Below, in pieces: positions 10,301 to 19,700 of a stretch of 64,000 nt of DNA. The stretch lies in assembly GCA_033557465.1 (NCBI GenBank), contig CM066035.1:907649309-907713308 (forward strand), written 5' to 3'. Each line of letters opens with the position of its first letter. Position 1 is the first letter of the stretch. This DNA comes from Ichthyophis bannanicus. Taxonomy: Eukaryota > Chordata > Amphibia > Gymnophiona > Ichthyophiidae. A program made the translations under genes and the position numbers. Under the pieces are notes generated by a model. The model did not search any database. It saw only the letters and a list, made by a program, of their open reading frames with translations, and was not told the DNA's origin.

Positions 10301-11195
10301 CTGGAGTGATCGGGGAATACGGAATGTTGGACACGCAGTGGAGCCGTCAGGGCAGTGCAAATCTTTTTTGACCTTGAGTAGGGAGTATGATTTGCCCAAT
10401 AACCATTCCTTTGCTTATATGCAGATTGCTCATTATGTGTCCTCTCTGCCTCGAGAGGAGTTACACGTTGACAGGTCAGCCCGAATATTGGAATTTTTTG
10501 GGTTAGGGGGGGAAAATCCCCCGTCGATCAAAGATCTCAAGAAGCGTTTGGCTCGGTTTAGCACAGGCCATGATTTTCGAGGGGTTGAGGTGGCTTGGGA
10601 AGTGGAGTTGGGAGAAGTTTTGGCCCCCGGGTCAGTCCGGCAGGTTTTAAAAGGGATTGTGAGGCTGACACAGGAAACACGCTGGCGAGAGATACAATTT
10701 AAATGTGTAACTAGAGCGCACTTTTCTCCGCGGAGGGCGTTCCATAGTCGACTGACCACCGATGGCTGCTGCCCTAAATGCGCGGAACCATTAGCGACCT
10801 TGTTACATATGTGGTGGGGTTGTAGAGTATTGCGCTCCTATTGGGCCAAGATAGGTGCTTTTCTAAATCGATTGCTACAGCGACGGGTGCGCTGGTCCGG
10901 GGCCCTTGTGGTGCTCGATCGGCTTGACCCCTTTTGTCCGGTGGTAGAGGGGGAACGCTTGTTGGTACGCAAGGCCAGTTTGGTGGGGAAGGGTCCCATT
11001 CTTCGTCTTTGGAGGGATTGCAGCACGCCTACCTTTGGTGAGTGGCGTAACTGCTTCCATCAAATGATGTCAATAGAGAGATGGGGGGCGCGGGGCAGTG
11101 TCAAACGTTGGACAGCCTTCATGCGTGTATGGGAGCCTTACATTCAACAGTTAAGTGCCAGGAGTCGTAATGAGATCCTACAAGTTGGTAGCTGA
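7389..11195 (+). CDS. L1 ORF2: AP-endonuclease / reverse transcriptase, 1268 aa, open
   Basis: ORF2 nicks DNA and copies its own RNA at the nick. Residues 1-235 are an APE-type endonuclease. TWNVYG has the catalytic Asn at residue 9, LLQEK has Glu38, GDFN is at 139-142, RIDYILVS follows, and SDH is at 227-229. All the metal and phosphate ligands I can name are present. The RT starts near residue 525 with YRPISLLNFD, followed by SFDAEKAFDRVDW, GIRQGCPLSPLLF and FADD at 697-700, so the catalytic Asp pair is kept. A C-terminal zinc knuckle C-x2-C-x8-H-x4-C lies at 1128-1145. The start ATG 7389 lies a few residues before the endonuclease core, as in the family, and length is typical. No stop or shift is seen, so this is the only apparently intact enzyme gene of the window. 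Activity is inference, since ORF1 is broken. Confidence 0.95.
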   Translation: MPLKIITWNVYGLGNPIKRYKILQALARQQCDVALLQEKHQTVEEHSKLHGGWVEQVWGAPARGKKGGVAVLFHKRVRFALEKTIVAEDGRFLLLAGRLEGKPVIIGNLYGPNVMDPSFYNGLASKIEQLPEYPLLLAGDFNGVLDVDLDTSRGGEARDRIPTTRMLQHFRSRLDLVDPWRLLHPLERDFTHQSRAHGSSARIDYILVSGVLFAHTGEVQIGPLEISDHAMVRMELHWGIDNARARLWRLPLGLCQDVRFQHFLRQRWREFMSDHQCHSEDPELVWETAKVVLRGDIIGFAARKHRLIAERIIGLERLVNKLRKLCARCPIPANKKKLWEAQVDLNELIHQRAKKSILYYRYQLHCYGNKPGKLLARCLKGQRGSSLVAAVRDDQGQLQRESMAIARVFRGFFQDLYKAQPTSTMELGDYLKELDLPQLTVEQREMLEQPITPQEVHSAILAANCNKAPGPDGLGAEFYKLLDESVSPVLAEVFNKRAEQGAFRWGRNHAHLTLIPKPGKDPLLVGSYRPISLLNFDIKLNANVLALRLAAILGHLVHDSQVGFVKGRYAVRNLHKILASLEWVHAHRLPSLLVSFDAEKAFDRVDWQYLRNLLPRYGLGVQFCRMVESLYAQPTAGVLCNGVLSEDFPLERGIRQGCPLSPLLFVLSLDPLIWTIEASREIQGVRMGTQMFKLSAFADDLLVHLLTPDQSLPKLLEEFMRFGGIAGLRINKDKSEALDVSDQLRGSWVGAFPLKWAIDEFIYLGIVLTRNPRVLYVRNLERTLRRLQVQLKAWDPLPLSLSGRIAAVKMVLLPRLLYWFQTLPVWLLRRDVRRFEAAIRWFLWKGGKARISWSRMLGTWRDRGMGLPDLVGYALACQARHLGDWLGGTDVYTPRALEECFVAPLTLLGVLHGTHQTLPSQVVRSALIGSVIKTWKQLNVHWNTAWKVSSWLPLQGNAAFTPGSDTETFRDWSDRGIRNVGHAVEPSGQCKSFLTLSREYDLPNNHSFAYMQIAHYVSSLPREELHVDRSARILEFFGLGGENPPSIKDLKKRLARFSTGHDFRGVEVAWEVELGEVLAPGSVRQVLKGIVRLTQETRWREIQFKCVTRAHFSPRRAFHSRLTTDGCCPKCAEPLATLLHMWWGCRVLRSYWAKIGAFLNRLLQRRVRWSGALVVLDRLDPFCPVVEGERLLVRKASLVGKGPILRLWRDCSTPTFGEWRNCFHQMMSIERWGARGSVKRWTAFMRVWEPYIQQLSARSRNEILQVGS

Positions 11196-11463
11196 GCTAT
11201 TGGTGGGAGATGTGGGGTGGATTTGTTCCACTGAGGGTTCCAGGTTTTTGGGGAGTGTGCTGAGGGTGGAGGGGGGGGGGAGGGGAGGGGGGTGGCGGGT
11301 GATGGGGTTGGGGGAATATAAGGGGGAAAAATGATCTTCCACCTCCTCTGTTCTGCTCTGTTACTACTCTGTGGGGGGATCAGAGTCCACCCCTCTTGAA
11401 GATGTGTATATCTGATGTATTTGTTGGTGGTTATAAAATAAAGTATTTAAAAAAAAAAAAAAA
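11196..11463 (+). other. L1 3' UTR with G-rich polypurine tract, AATAAA and poly(A)
   Basis: After the ORF2 stop the 3' UTR has a polypurine block of consecutive G-runs at about 11267-11320. AATAAA follows at 11437-11442 and an A tract from 11449 to 11463. A G-rich polypurine tract in the 3' UTR is a known feature of L1 elements. Confidence 0.85.
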
Positions 11464-12588
11464 GATAGAAAGCAGAGGGTAGGGCTAAATGGCCAATTTT
11501 CCCAATGGAGAAAGGTGAATAGTGGTGTACGCCAGGGATCTGTGCTGGGTCCGCTGCTTTTTGACATATTCATAAATGACCTGGAAAGTGGAATAACGAG
11601 TGAGGTTATCAAATTTGCAGATGACACAAAACTATTTAAAGTTGTTAAAACCCAAGAGGATTGTGGAAAATTGCAAGAGGATCTTGATAAATTGGAAGAC
11701 TGGGTATCAAAATGGCAGATGAAATTTAATGTGGACAAGTGCAAGAACAACCCAAACTATGGTTACACGATGCAAGGTTCCACATTAGGAACCACCACCC
11801 AGGAAAAAGATTTAGGCGTCATTGTGGATACTATGTTAAAACCCTCAGCCCAGTGTGCAGCAGCGGCCAAGAGAGCAAATAGAATGCTAGGTATGATAAG
11901 GAAAGGAATGGAAAATAAAACAAAATATATTATAATGCCTCTATATCGTTCCATGGTGAGACCGCACCTTGAATATTGTGTGCAATTCTGGTCGCCGTAT
12001 CTTAAAAAGGATATAGCGTTATTAGAAAAGGTTCAGAGAAGAGCCACCAAAATGGTAAAGGGGATGAAAGGATACTCCTATGAAGAAAGGCTAAAAAGGT
12101 TAGGGCTCTTTAACCTGGAAAAGAGACGGCTGAGGGGAGATATGATAGAAGTCTATAAATTAATGAACGGAGTGGAACGGGTAAACGTGGATTGATTGTT
12201 TACGTTATCAGAATATAGAAAGACTAGGGGACATGCAATGAAGCTACAGGGTAAACTATTTAAGACTAATAAAAGAAAATATTTTTTCACTCAACGTGTA
12301 ATCAAACTCCGGAATTTGTTACCGGAGGATGTAGTAAAGGCTGTTAGTGTAGCTGGGTTTAAAAAAGGTTTGGACAAGTTCCTGGAGGAAAGGTCCATAA
12401 ACCATTATTAAGAAGGGACCCAGGATATCAATGCTTGACCCAGTGCAAGCATTGCGGAACCTGTGTCTTTTGGGGAAACTGCTAGGTAAGTATGACCTAG
12501 ATTGGCCACTGTTGGAAACAGGATACTGGGCTTGATGGACCTTGGTCTGACCCAGTATGGCATATCTTATGTTCTAATGTTCTTATAC
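11460..12588 (+). pseudogene. CR1 LINE copy 1, right half (RT palm to 3' end)
   Basis: This continues the CR1 copy cut by the L1, starting with the second duplication copy. It encodes GVRQGSVLGPLLFDIFIND, FADDTKLFKVV (RT catalytic Asp pair) and the 'RPHLEYCVQFWSPYL' C-terminal block, and ends with the CR1 3' UTR and the short repeated tail atgttctaatgttctta. Compared with copy 2 it lacks 18 bp after 'gacaagtgcaag' (in frame, loss of six residues). It also has TGA at 12193-12195 where copy 2 has CGA, a CpG-type change. The element is dead as a coding unit. Confidence 0.9.
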
Positions 12589-12735
12589 CTGTTGGTTTCT
12601 TTATTGCATCTCAGTCATTCTGGGCTGTTGACCCTTATTCCCATTGCACCGAGGCTGCTTACATGACTTCAACTGATCCATGTCTGATGTCTCTAAAAAT
12701 TTAATAGTTTATATTTTACACTTTATGGGCTTATA

Positions 12736-13070
12736 GGGCCTGATATTCTTCTGGGCAGGCTGTGCGGGTAGCATCAGGGCCTGTTAGAGGCATTCCGGGG
12801 CAGAGGAAAGGACTAAATCGGTAGCAGCGACTTTCGATGCTACCCATGTAGCCCTCTGTGCCTTAAAGATAGGCGATCATTTCCTTGCCTATCTTTAAGG
12901 CGCAGGGGCTAAGCGGGTAGCATCAAAAATCGCTGCTACCCGTTTAGCCTCGGCGGCTGCCGGTGCATCCAGACAAACCCAGATTTTCACTTCCGCTACC
13001 ACGGAAGTGAAAATCAGTGTTAAGGAGGTCGGCGGGCAGGCTGCCTAATTGAAAATCTGGCCCAGTGTCT
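12736..13070. mobile_element. MITE-B, hairpin-rich short element
   Basis: This non-coding element contains two perfect stem-loops. One is ccttaaagataggc / gcctatctttaagg at about 12862-12901. The other is attttcacttccg / cggaagtgaaaat at about 12984-13015. It also has repeated gggtagcatc motifs in both orientations. Its ends, ggcctgatattc and gaaaatctggccc, resemble those of MITE-A-like elements, but I cannot fix a target duplication. Confidence 0.5.
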
Positions 13071-13079
13071 TTTAAGACT

Positions 13080-14460
13080 TTTGCTTAGCTGTAATCTTAT
13101 TCTATTTTATTTATTCTACTTTATTTCATTAATTTTACCTTTATTCCCTTACTACCTATTATTCCTCTCCTTCTAACTTTACTTGCTCTCTCTGTCATTT
13201 CTTATGGCTCCACATCATTCTTTGTTCCTTTTTCTGATCCTCCCTAACCTTCTTCTCTCAGTCCATCAGCCTAATAGCCCCTCTTTCTCACCCTCTCTCC
13301 ATCTTCCCTATTTCCTCTCCCATCTTATCCTCCATCCTTTCCTCAGCTGTTGAGCTTCACCTTCTCCTTCCTCTCTTTCATCCTTCTCGTTCCTCTCTAA
13401 AACAACCTCATCCCCGTTTCCGATGTGCTGTCTCCTCTCTCCCTTGCACTCTTCTTCTCCTTCTCCCTCTGTTATCTGGTGACATTAATCCCAACCCAGT
13501 CGTCCTTCACTTCTCTCTCACTCCCATATTAGTTCCTCTTGCCACCACCCTAATCTCAATCACATCCTCTCCTTTCCCCTCCTCTCCCCTTCTCGTGTGC
13601 TTTATGAAATGCTCATTCCATTTCTAATAAACTTCCCTTTACTCATGATCTCTTTATCTCTCGCGCTTTCCATATTCTCGCTCTTGCTGAAACCTGGCTC
13701 CTCCCTGATGACACTGCTTCGGTTGCTGCCCTCTGCCGTGGTGGCTGTCAGTTCTCCAACTCTCCTCGTCCCAATGGCCATGGTGTTGGGTTTCTACTTT
13801 CTACTTCTTGAAATTTCAACCCCTCCTTTTCCTTCAATCTCATTCATTTCCCTCCTTTGAAGTTCATTCCATCAATCTTTTTAATCCCTTACCTCTCTGG
13901 ATCGCTGTCATCTATAGACCCTGTGACAAATTTCTACCTTCCTCACTGATTTTGACTCTTGGCTGTCCTTATTCCTGGATTCTTCTTCCCCCTCCTTTAT
14001 TCTTGGTGACTTTAATTTTCATATTGATAGCTCCACCTCCTCCATTATACCTTTCATCTCACATATTCTCTACCTTTCACTTTTCACTGCAAGCACTTGA
14101 CCCTACTTGTCCTTCTAATTATCAACCCATCTCCCTTCTCCCATTCATTTCCAAAATTCTTCAATGTGTAGTTCTCCGCTGCTGTCTCAAATGTCTCTCC
14201 TCTAAAGCCCTCCTTGATCCATTTCAATCTGGTTTTTGTTCATTTCATTACACTGAAACAACTCTTGCCAAAGTCTGCAGTGATCTGTTCCTCGCTAAGT
14301 CCAAAGGCCTTTTCTCAGTTCTCATTCTTCTTGATCTTTCTGCTGCTTTTGATACTGTTGACCACCTCCTCCTCCTTGACATTTTATCCTCTTTTGGTTT
14401 TAGAGGCCCTGTACTGTCTTGGTTCTCTTTTTATCTCTCCAGTCGCTCTTTAAGTGTTTG
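13080..14460 (+). pseudogene. L2-clade LINE, decayed endonuclease and RT fragment
   Basis: A C/T-rich stretch (13100-13590) is followed by shifted frames with L2 landmarks. LAETWL near 13684 is the endonuclease 'lTETWL' block, and SNYQPISLLPFISKILQ near 14115 is an RT block. LDLSAAFDTVDH near 14330 is RT domain A of L2. At least three frame changes are needed, so it is a pseudogene. It stops exactly at 14460, where a DIRS-type terminus begins. Confidence 0.75.
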
Positions 14461-14655
14461 TTCCTTAGCGTCCCTCCAGTCTAGTCCCGGACCTTAGAAG
14501 TTGTGTACGTCCTCCCGCAGCTTGGAGACTGAGCATGACACCAGTATAAGTATTCCAGGGACCGCCTCCTTGCTCCAGTTCTCAGTCTCCAAGCAGCGGA
14601 AGGAGGTGTGAGCCCAGGGGCTCAGGACTCACTGCAGGAATCATTAAGTAGGATT
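14461..14655 (+). mobile_element. DIRS-C/D-type left terminus (fragment)
   Basis: It begins ttccttagcgtccctccagt, matching the left ends of DIRS-C (31373) and DIRS-D (57497). It continues in the same order: 'gtgtacgtcctcccgcagc', 'ttggagactgag', a variable middle, 'cagtctccaagcagcgg' and 'ggctcaggactcac'. No ORF1 or internal complementary region follows, so it is a broken end. Its start coincides with the end of the L2 homology. Confidence 0.7.
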
Positions 14656-15780
14656 TAGTTAGGGACTTTTAAAAAGAAAAACAAGACAAGTCAAATCTGG
14701 ATAAGGCAGAACATGCTGAGAAATTCCAGGGACATCTATCTCTCCTCCCGATTTTAGTAACATAGACATCCCAGATGTGGACATCTGCGCTGGAGGTCAC
14801 ACAGATGTCTCCCTCAGGAAAGCGGGAGGCAGGGACGTCCATCTCATGCAAGCTAGCATAAGTGGACGTCCAGCAGAGTAGCAAAATGAAAACATGAACC
14901 TTCATTCCCTATAAGTGTTCATTATTAGCATGGAAAATACAGAGGACATGAGTGGAGCTCCTTCTCCACACCTTCTAGATGTCTGACAAAACAAGAACTT
15001 TTCCAATGCCTATTTGTGCCTTGAGCATGTATAAGCTTGGATGTGACTCAGGACATACAGGGCATTTCTGAAATCAAGCAAAGACGTCCAAGTTCTGGGA
15101 ACACCCCGGACATGCCTACTCCACTCCCCCATTCAGACTTGGAAATCCTCACCCCGGGGACATTCATAGAGCCGGCATTGAACATCTCCTTGCCCATTTT
15201 CAGATGTCTAATGCACAAATAGGACTTCTAAAATGGCCCCCATGTTGTGTAGATTGGTGGAACAAATTACTGCCTTAATGTGCTTTGCATTATATATTTT
15301 TAGACAGCAGAATCTGAGAAATGTGCAAGGGTTTAAGAACATTAACAAGGCATCCTGTTCTAAGAAGTAGCATTTCTTTCAAGTAATTCAGAGAAATGGG
15401 CTCTATTGGAGCAGAGTTGTCAAATTTCCACAGGATGATGGTGAAAGAAGCAGAGACTGTGCTGCAAAATCCACTGATTTACTGCTTTTTCTGGTTACAC
15501 AAGAAATCACACTGCAGAGGCAGAATAATAGAGAAAAATCAGCAAACTGGGGAAGCTTCATGAAATTATACAGTTTATTTTCAAAATATAATGGTGCATT
15601 TGCAAGGAAATTGAGGGGTTCTTTCAGTTTCATAGGCCACAGGATTCCAAATGAGCTGCTTGCTGATTTTCTGAAAACTAAATATCCGTCAGAAAGTTTT
15701 ATTTCTTTAAAAACACTTCTATATCCCATGCCTGTATATTCATTCAAAACTATTCACAGAAAAAAATACAGTAGTAGTAT
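14656..15780. other. no gene recognised
   Basis: No family is recognised with confidence. Between about 14710 and 15210 the short phrases ggacatct, agatgtc and gacgtcc recur in both orientations, which suggests an old palindromic MITE. Open frames at 15403-15796 overlap on both strands and show no domain similarity. Confidence 0.35.
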
Positions 15781-16035
15781 ACAAGTAAAACAATAAAACA
15801 TCGTAATAGCATAGATAACAACACTGCAAACGTGAGCTTACACATCACCCCAAAGCCTAACAATACTCCATTTCCACTGAACCACAGACTCGGAGCTGAA
15901 ACAAAAAAATCGTAAGAAGTTTCCTAAAACTCAGAAGTCCAGTCTCAGTTCTCGGAGCCATTGGAAGCTTGTTGCACAACTGCGGTACAATCACCATAAA
16001 AGCATACAACCTCCAACATCCCAAAAGGGCCTCAA
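15780..16035 (-). pseudogene. L2 LINE C-terminal fragment, antisense
   Basis: On the minus strand the translation includes CNKLPMAPRTETGLLSF followed by a run like RKLLTIFLFQ. This corresponds to the extreme C-terminus of L2 ORF2 ('WN.LP...R....sF.k.LKt.LF'). Only about 80 residues are recognisable and the 3' tail is AT-rich. Confidence 0.6.
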
Positions 16036-16486
16036 ACTTAATAGGAAAATGTAATTGTTTCCTTTACTATGATTGCAGAGGCCTGTGCGGTTCATACCAA
16101 TTTGCACTATCCTTCAAATAAGAAGGAACAACACCAAAGCCTTGACATGTATAGGCAGTCATTGTAGTTTAATCAATGCCTGACAAACACTGTCACATCT
16201 TCCCAAGCTGGCCATCAGAAGTATGGATTTGTTCCTCTTCTTTTGAGGAAGCAAGCAGTTTTGAATAAGAAGAAATAAGTGTGAGTGAGACACACAGGAA
16301 ATCTGCAAATTAAAGAAGCCTGTCTAGAGTTTGTTGATTGCTCTGAGCTAGAAAATGTTAATGCCATCTCTTAGAACATTAAGCAATTTCTACAAGTATT
16401 GGGGATTGCTGACTTATTAGTTATGACAGGCCCAATGTCACGGCAGACCATGTAAACGGCATACAGCAAACAATTCTGCAAGATCA
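16036..16486. other. no gene recognised
   Basis: Between the L2 end and the hAT MITE I see no coding or structural signal. The phrase 'gcagtcattgtagtttaatcaa' (minus-strand 3' UTR style) hints at an old LINE tail, without enough evidence to name it. Confidence 0.3.
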
Positions 16487-16494
16487 CCCAATTG

Positions 16495-16827
16495 CAGGGC
16501 CAGCCCGTCCACTAGGCGAGCTAGGAGGCCGGCCTGGGTGGGTGGCAACAGCGGCACAAATGGAAAGTGGCGGTGGCAGCGGCAGCAGCACACATGGGCG
16601 GCCTTGCTGCCCCCCAGCTGCCGCTGATTCCATTTGGGGGGGAGCAGGCAGCAGCAGTATTTCCAAAAGCAGCGGTAAAAAGCCTTCCCCTTCCGAGATA
16701 GAATTGGCGACAGCTGGGGGGGCAGCAGCAGGGTTGGCGGCAGTGATGGGGGGGTGGCAGCAGCTGGGTGGGGGGTGGCGAGGCCGGGATTCTGCCTAGA
16801 GCAACAGAAACCCTTTGGCCGGCCCTG
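16495..16827. mobile_element. hAT-type MITE, 333 bp
   Basis: The ends are cagggccagcc and ggccggccctg, inverted with one mismatch in 11. They are flanked by 8-bp near-duplications cccaattg (16487-16494) and cccaatgg (16828-16835), 7 of 8 matching. CAGGG termini and 8-bp targets are characteristic of hAT. The interior is a CAG/GGC-rich low-complexity block that creates overlapping open frames on both strands; none is credible as a gene. Confidence 0.75.
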
Positions 16828-16835
16828 CCCAATGG

Positions 16836-17109
16836 CTATATATATTTGTATCACATCACAGTTATACTCCTAATATCCAGCTTTTAGTGCCCTAAGCAAA
16901 CATAGCATAAATAAGGAATGGAGAAACCTTCAGATTTTGTGTATAAGGACTCCAAAAGAGGATGAATCCCTTATTACCAGGTCCCAACAATATCATTCAT
17001 CAGTCTCATCTATTAAATCCACCAAGCCTTTACAAACATATCATTATCTAAAGTTACAAAATATTACAAAATAATAAGAATTATATCAAAGTCACAATTT
17101 TCTTAATAG
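16836..17109. other. no gene recognised
   Basis: AT-rich spacer between the hAT MITE and the Penelope-like element, with nothing recognisable. Confidence 0.3.
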
Positions 17110-18300
17110 AGATGAAGAACACCACTAAAAACCCAACAAGGCATCATGTTTCAGGCTTATTATGCCGGTTCATAATATCTTTAACACCATGGTATAGCAA
17201 TGGGGCCTCGAAGATGCCTTCGCTAGCTACCTTATATATGACTCATTTTGAGGAATCAGTAGTGTATGTGTCTGATTTCTTTTCTAGAGTTATTCTATGG
17301 AAAGGAACTTCAGCAGTTCTTACAATGGTCGAATATGCAGAATGATCATTTAAAATTCACAATGAAATTTTCTATTGATCAAATAGAGTTTTTGGATGTA
17401 CTGGTTACTCATACTTCAGATGGGATCAGTATGTCTTTATTTCGTTAGGCAGTAGACACATTGCTACGGTTTCAACGTGATCATCCTAGGCGCCTCAAAG
17501 AAAGCTTTCCAGTAGGTCGATTTCTGCGTTTGCATTGTATCTGCTCTTCAGTTGATTTTTTAGTTAAAGCTATTGATTTAGAAGCTTGTTTATTACTGCC
17601 AGGTTACCCCAGTTCGGCAATAAAAAAGCATTTAAATGAGCATGTTATGTCCATCGGGAATGGTTATCGCAGCCGATTAATAGATCTCTAGATAAAAGAT
17701 TGGTATGTGTCTTACCCTACTCTGGTATTGCTTCCCGGATAATGCAGCTGATCGGGTCTCATTGGTGCACCCTGCAGGCACATGATATATTCACCTCAAG
17801 CCCCCCATGTTTCTATTTTATTTATTTTTATTGATTTTGCAACAAAATATGCATGCAATATACTTGCAATAGGGAAAGTGCCAAAAAAAAATATATCCCA
17901 TAATAATCGATTTACAAAAAGGAAAATTATACAGCGCATATTAGACAAAAAATATGAGAGAAAGAGCAGCTAACTTGTCATCCCACAAAAATGCTATTTT
18001 GCTCCCCGTCCTCATGTTTTGCATTTAGATGGGGTAAGATTATCTGCAACTATTTGGGAGGAGGGGCAGTGTCTCCTGCTGAGGGGATCCATTCTACATA
18101 TGGTAGCTGTCACTGGTGTGATAACACCATTGAGGGTGTCTCTTGGACTCATCACTCACTGAGAAACTGTACATGGCTCATCAACCTACAACATGTAATT
18201 TGCATTTTGTTCCCTATAATTAAGATCCAATATCAGGAGAAGTGTACATTCAAGGTAGGAAAAAGAGGGACGACACACATCCATACAACTAAATTAAGGC
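17110..18300 (+). pseudogene. Penelope-like element (PLE), RT C-terminal and endonuclease region
   Basis: Penelope-like elements encode a telomerase-related RT joined to a GIY-YIG endonuclease. Here broken frames give WKGTSAVLTMVEY, LKFTMKFSIDQIEFLDVLV (the block after the RT palm), then LLRFQRDHPRRLKESFPVG. An AICSS-like cysteine segment follows, and then the 'LPYSGIASRIMQL' segment that precedes the endonuclease linker. After an AT-rich interruption (about 17815-17975) the block CHWCDNTIEGVSW appears, the zinc-like region near the endonuclease. There are several stops and shifts, so it is non-functional. Upstream RT motifs are missing, meaning a 5'-truncated copy. Confidence 0.75.
17815..17975. 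repeat. AT-rich insertion within the Penelope-like copy
   Basis: PLE homology breaks off near 17812 and resumes near 17978. The intervening 160 bp is A/T-rich (tattttatttatttttattg and aaaaaaaatatatccc) with no coding match, consistent with a short insertion. I cannot define a target duplication. Confidence 0.45.
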
Positions 18301-18343
18301 TTTAACCCACTGGAGTTGAAGTCTGGCCAAGCAGACACTTAGG

Positions 18344-19010
18344 ACCTGATTCTGTGCCACGAATAGCGGGGATGGATGTCCTAACGGGACGTCTATCCCC
18401 GCTTTTCATGCCTTCCCCCTCCAGCATCTAACCTCCCCACCGGTTGTGCAGGGAAGTTAGATGGAGCCGGGGAAGGGGCGGAGTCTAGGTGGGCGGTGGG
18501 TGGGCAGTGGGTGGTCGCCGGCCCTGGACATAAAAGGCCGATTCTAATGTCGATCCTGTAGGTCCAGGGCCGGCGACATGTGCGGGGAAGTTATTCCACC
18601 TCCGAGGTGGAATAACTTCCCTGGGCGTTTTTTTTTTTTGTTTTAATTTGTGGCCGGAGCGCAGATGGGGCAGGGAGGCCAGAGGATATTCCCCGCATCC
18701 CGACCCTGGTCTTAGGAGGCCAGATTGGGGGTCGGGCTGCGGGAAATACGCACTTTTATCCAGTGGCCAGCATCGCGGCTTTTAAATGGAGCCATGGTGC
18801 CTTGGCTCCATTTTAAAACCCTGACTGAGTTAGTTGGGCTTGTCGTGTATGTGCAGGCTGGGCTGAATCGCAGTCCTGGCCTGATTGTACATGACTGATT
18901 GTGATTCTGATCCCGCGGGGTTAGACATGCCCTGCAGGATCAGAATCGTAAACCCTTCTGTATCTCTGGTCAAACCGGATGTACAGAGGGGGTGTACATC
19001 CGGGATGGAA
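18344..19010. repeat. multi-hairpin GC-rich element
   Basis: A chain of perfect stem-loops is directly visible. They are tcgccggccctggac / gtccagggccggcga (about 18509-18580), gggaagttattccacct / aggtggaataacttccc with a 3-nt loop (about 18590-18625), gattctgatcc / ggatcagaatc (about 18902-18949) and ccggatgtaca / tgtacatccgg (about 18976-19003). A weaker one lies at 18366-18402 (agcggggat / atccccgct). No open frame is credible. It resembles a composite MITE or a foldback element; family unknown. Confidence 0.6.
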
Positions 19011-19700
19011 TAAGTCTGTTAGAGTCCAGAAAAAATCTGAGTTGAGAGGGCTCAAAAAACAAATACCTATTATTTTCGAAATGTAAAACACATTTACAAG
19101 GAAACCAGAGACTAAAAGAGGCTTCTAAATCGAATACAGCTTGTCGCATACCCATAAACGTCCTCCTTCGCTCCTGTGTAGCTCTAGCAAAATCAGGAAA
19201 TGCCCATATTTTCGCCCCCATACACAACTCAGATCTGTGACTGAAAAGAAAAACGCTGAACATGATCTCTATCCTAAGGAAAAACAAAAGAAACTAATAA
19301 AGTTCCTTGTTGCACCACCTCAAACTGGGAACTTTCCAGTAAACCTGTTAAAACCATAGACTCTATCTGAGACACCCCCACCCCCAAGGGTTCCGTTCTA
19401 GGACCAGACTCCATCCTGAGTGAAAGGTAAAAACCTTTAGCCATGGGTGGGGGAGAGGACATTTTCAGGAATTTTCAAGAGATCCCAAAAATATTTATGT
19501 AATATGGCTTGAGGAAAAGCAAATGAGTCTTGGGAAAATTTACAAATCGAAGATTCAAAGCCCGAACAGTATTGTCCAGACTTTCTAATTAGCGAGCAGT
19601 CAATAACTTATCTTGCATCAAAGTAGATTCTATCTCACCAAACCGGGAAATAGAGTCCTCCATTTTTTTCACTCTGACATCCGACTGTGCCATTATCATT
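18990..19700 (-). pseudogene. L1 (Tx1-like) ORF1 pseudogene, antisense
   Basis: Read on the minus strand from 19700 downward, a coiled-coil start (DVRVKKMEDSISRFGEIES) is followed by ALNLRFVNFPK, the ORF1 'NLRF.nfP' junction. Next comes a block ending KIWAFPDFARATQERRRTF, then the C-terminal 'FPCKCVLHF' and 'YLFFEPSQLRFFL' blocks. These are in two or three frames with an early stop. It belongs to a different ORF1 type from that of the intact L1 at 5 kb, so at least two L1 lineages are present. Confidence 0.7.

Larger units (their letters stand above)
3750..11459 (+). mobile_element. full-length L1 (Tx1-like) non-LTR retrotransposon
   Basis: This 7.7-kb element has every part expected of a complete L1. 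It has a repetitive GC-rich 5' UTR (3750-5069), ORF1 with a coiled coil (5070-5846, one stop), ORF2 with endonuclease, RT and a C-terminal zinc knuckle (7389-11195), and a G-rich 3' UTR with AATAAA and a terminal A run. It interrupts CR1 copy 1 and is flanked by a 16-bp duplication. The open ORF2 and clean ends indicate a young insertion. I call it Tx1-like from the ORF1 style and the CCHC knuckle; a phylogeny of the RT would settle the clade. Confidence 0.92.

Noticed and set aside
13080..13590. Pyrimidine-rich stretch as an intron or splice region of a host gene
   Set aside because: It leads directly into L2 endonuclease-like coding sequence; no exon structure is visible.
16438..16854. Overlapping open frames on both strands in a CAG/GGC-rich block
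   Set aside because: Low-complexity interior of a hAT MITE with defined ends and target duplication.
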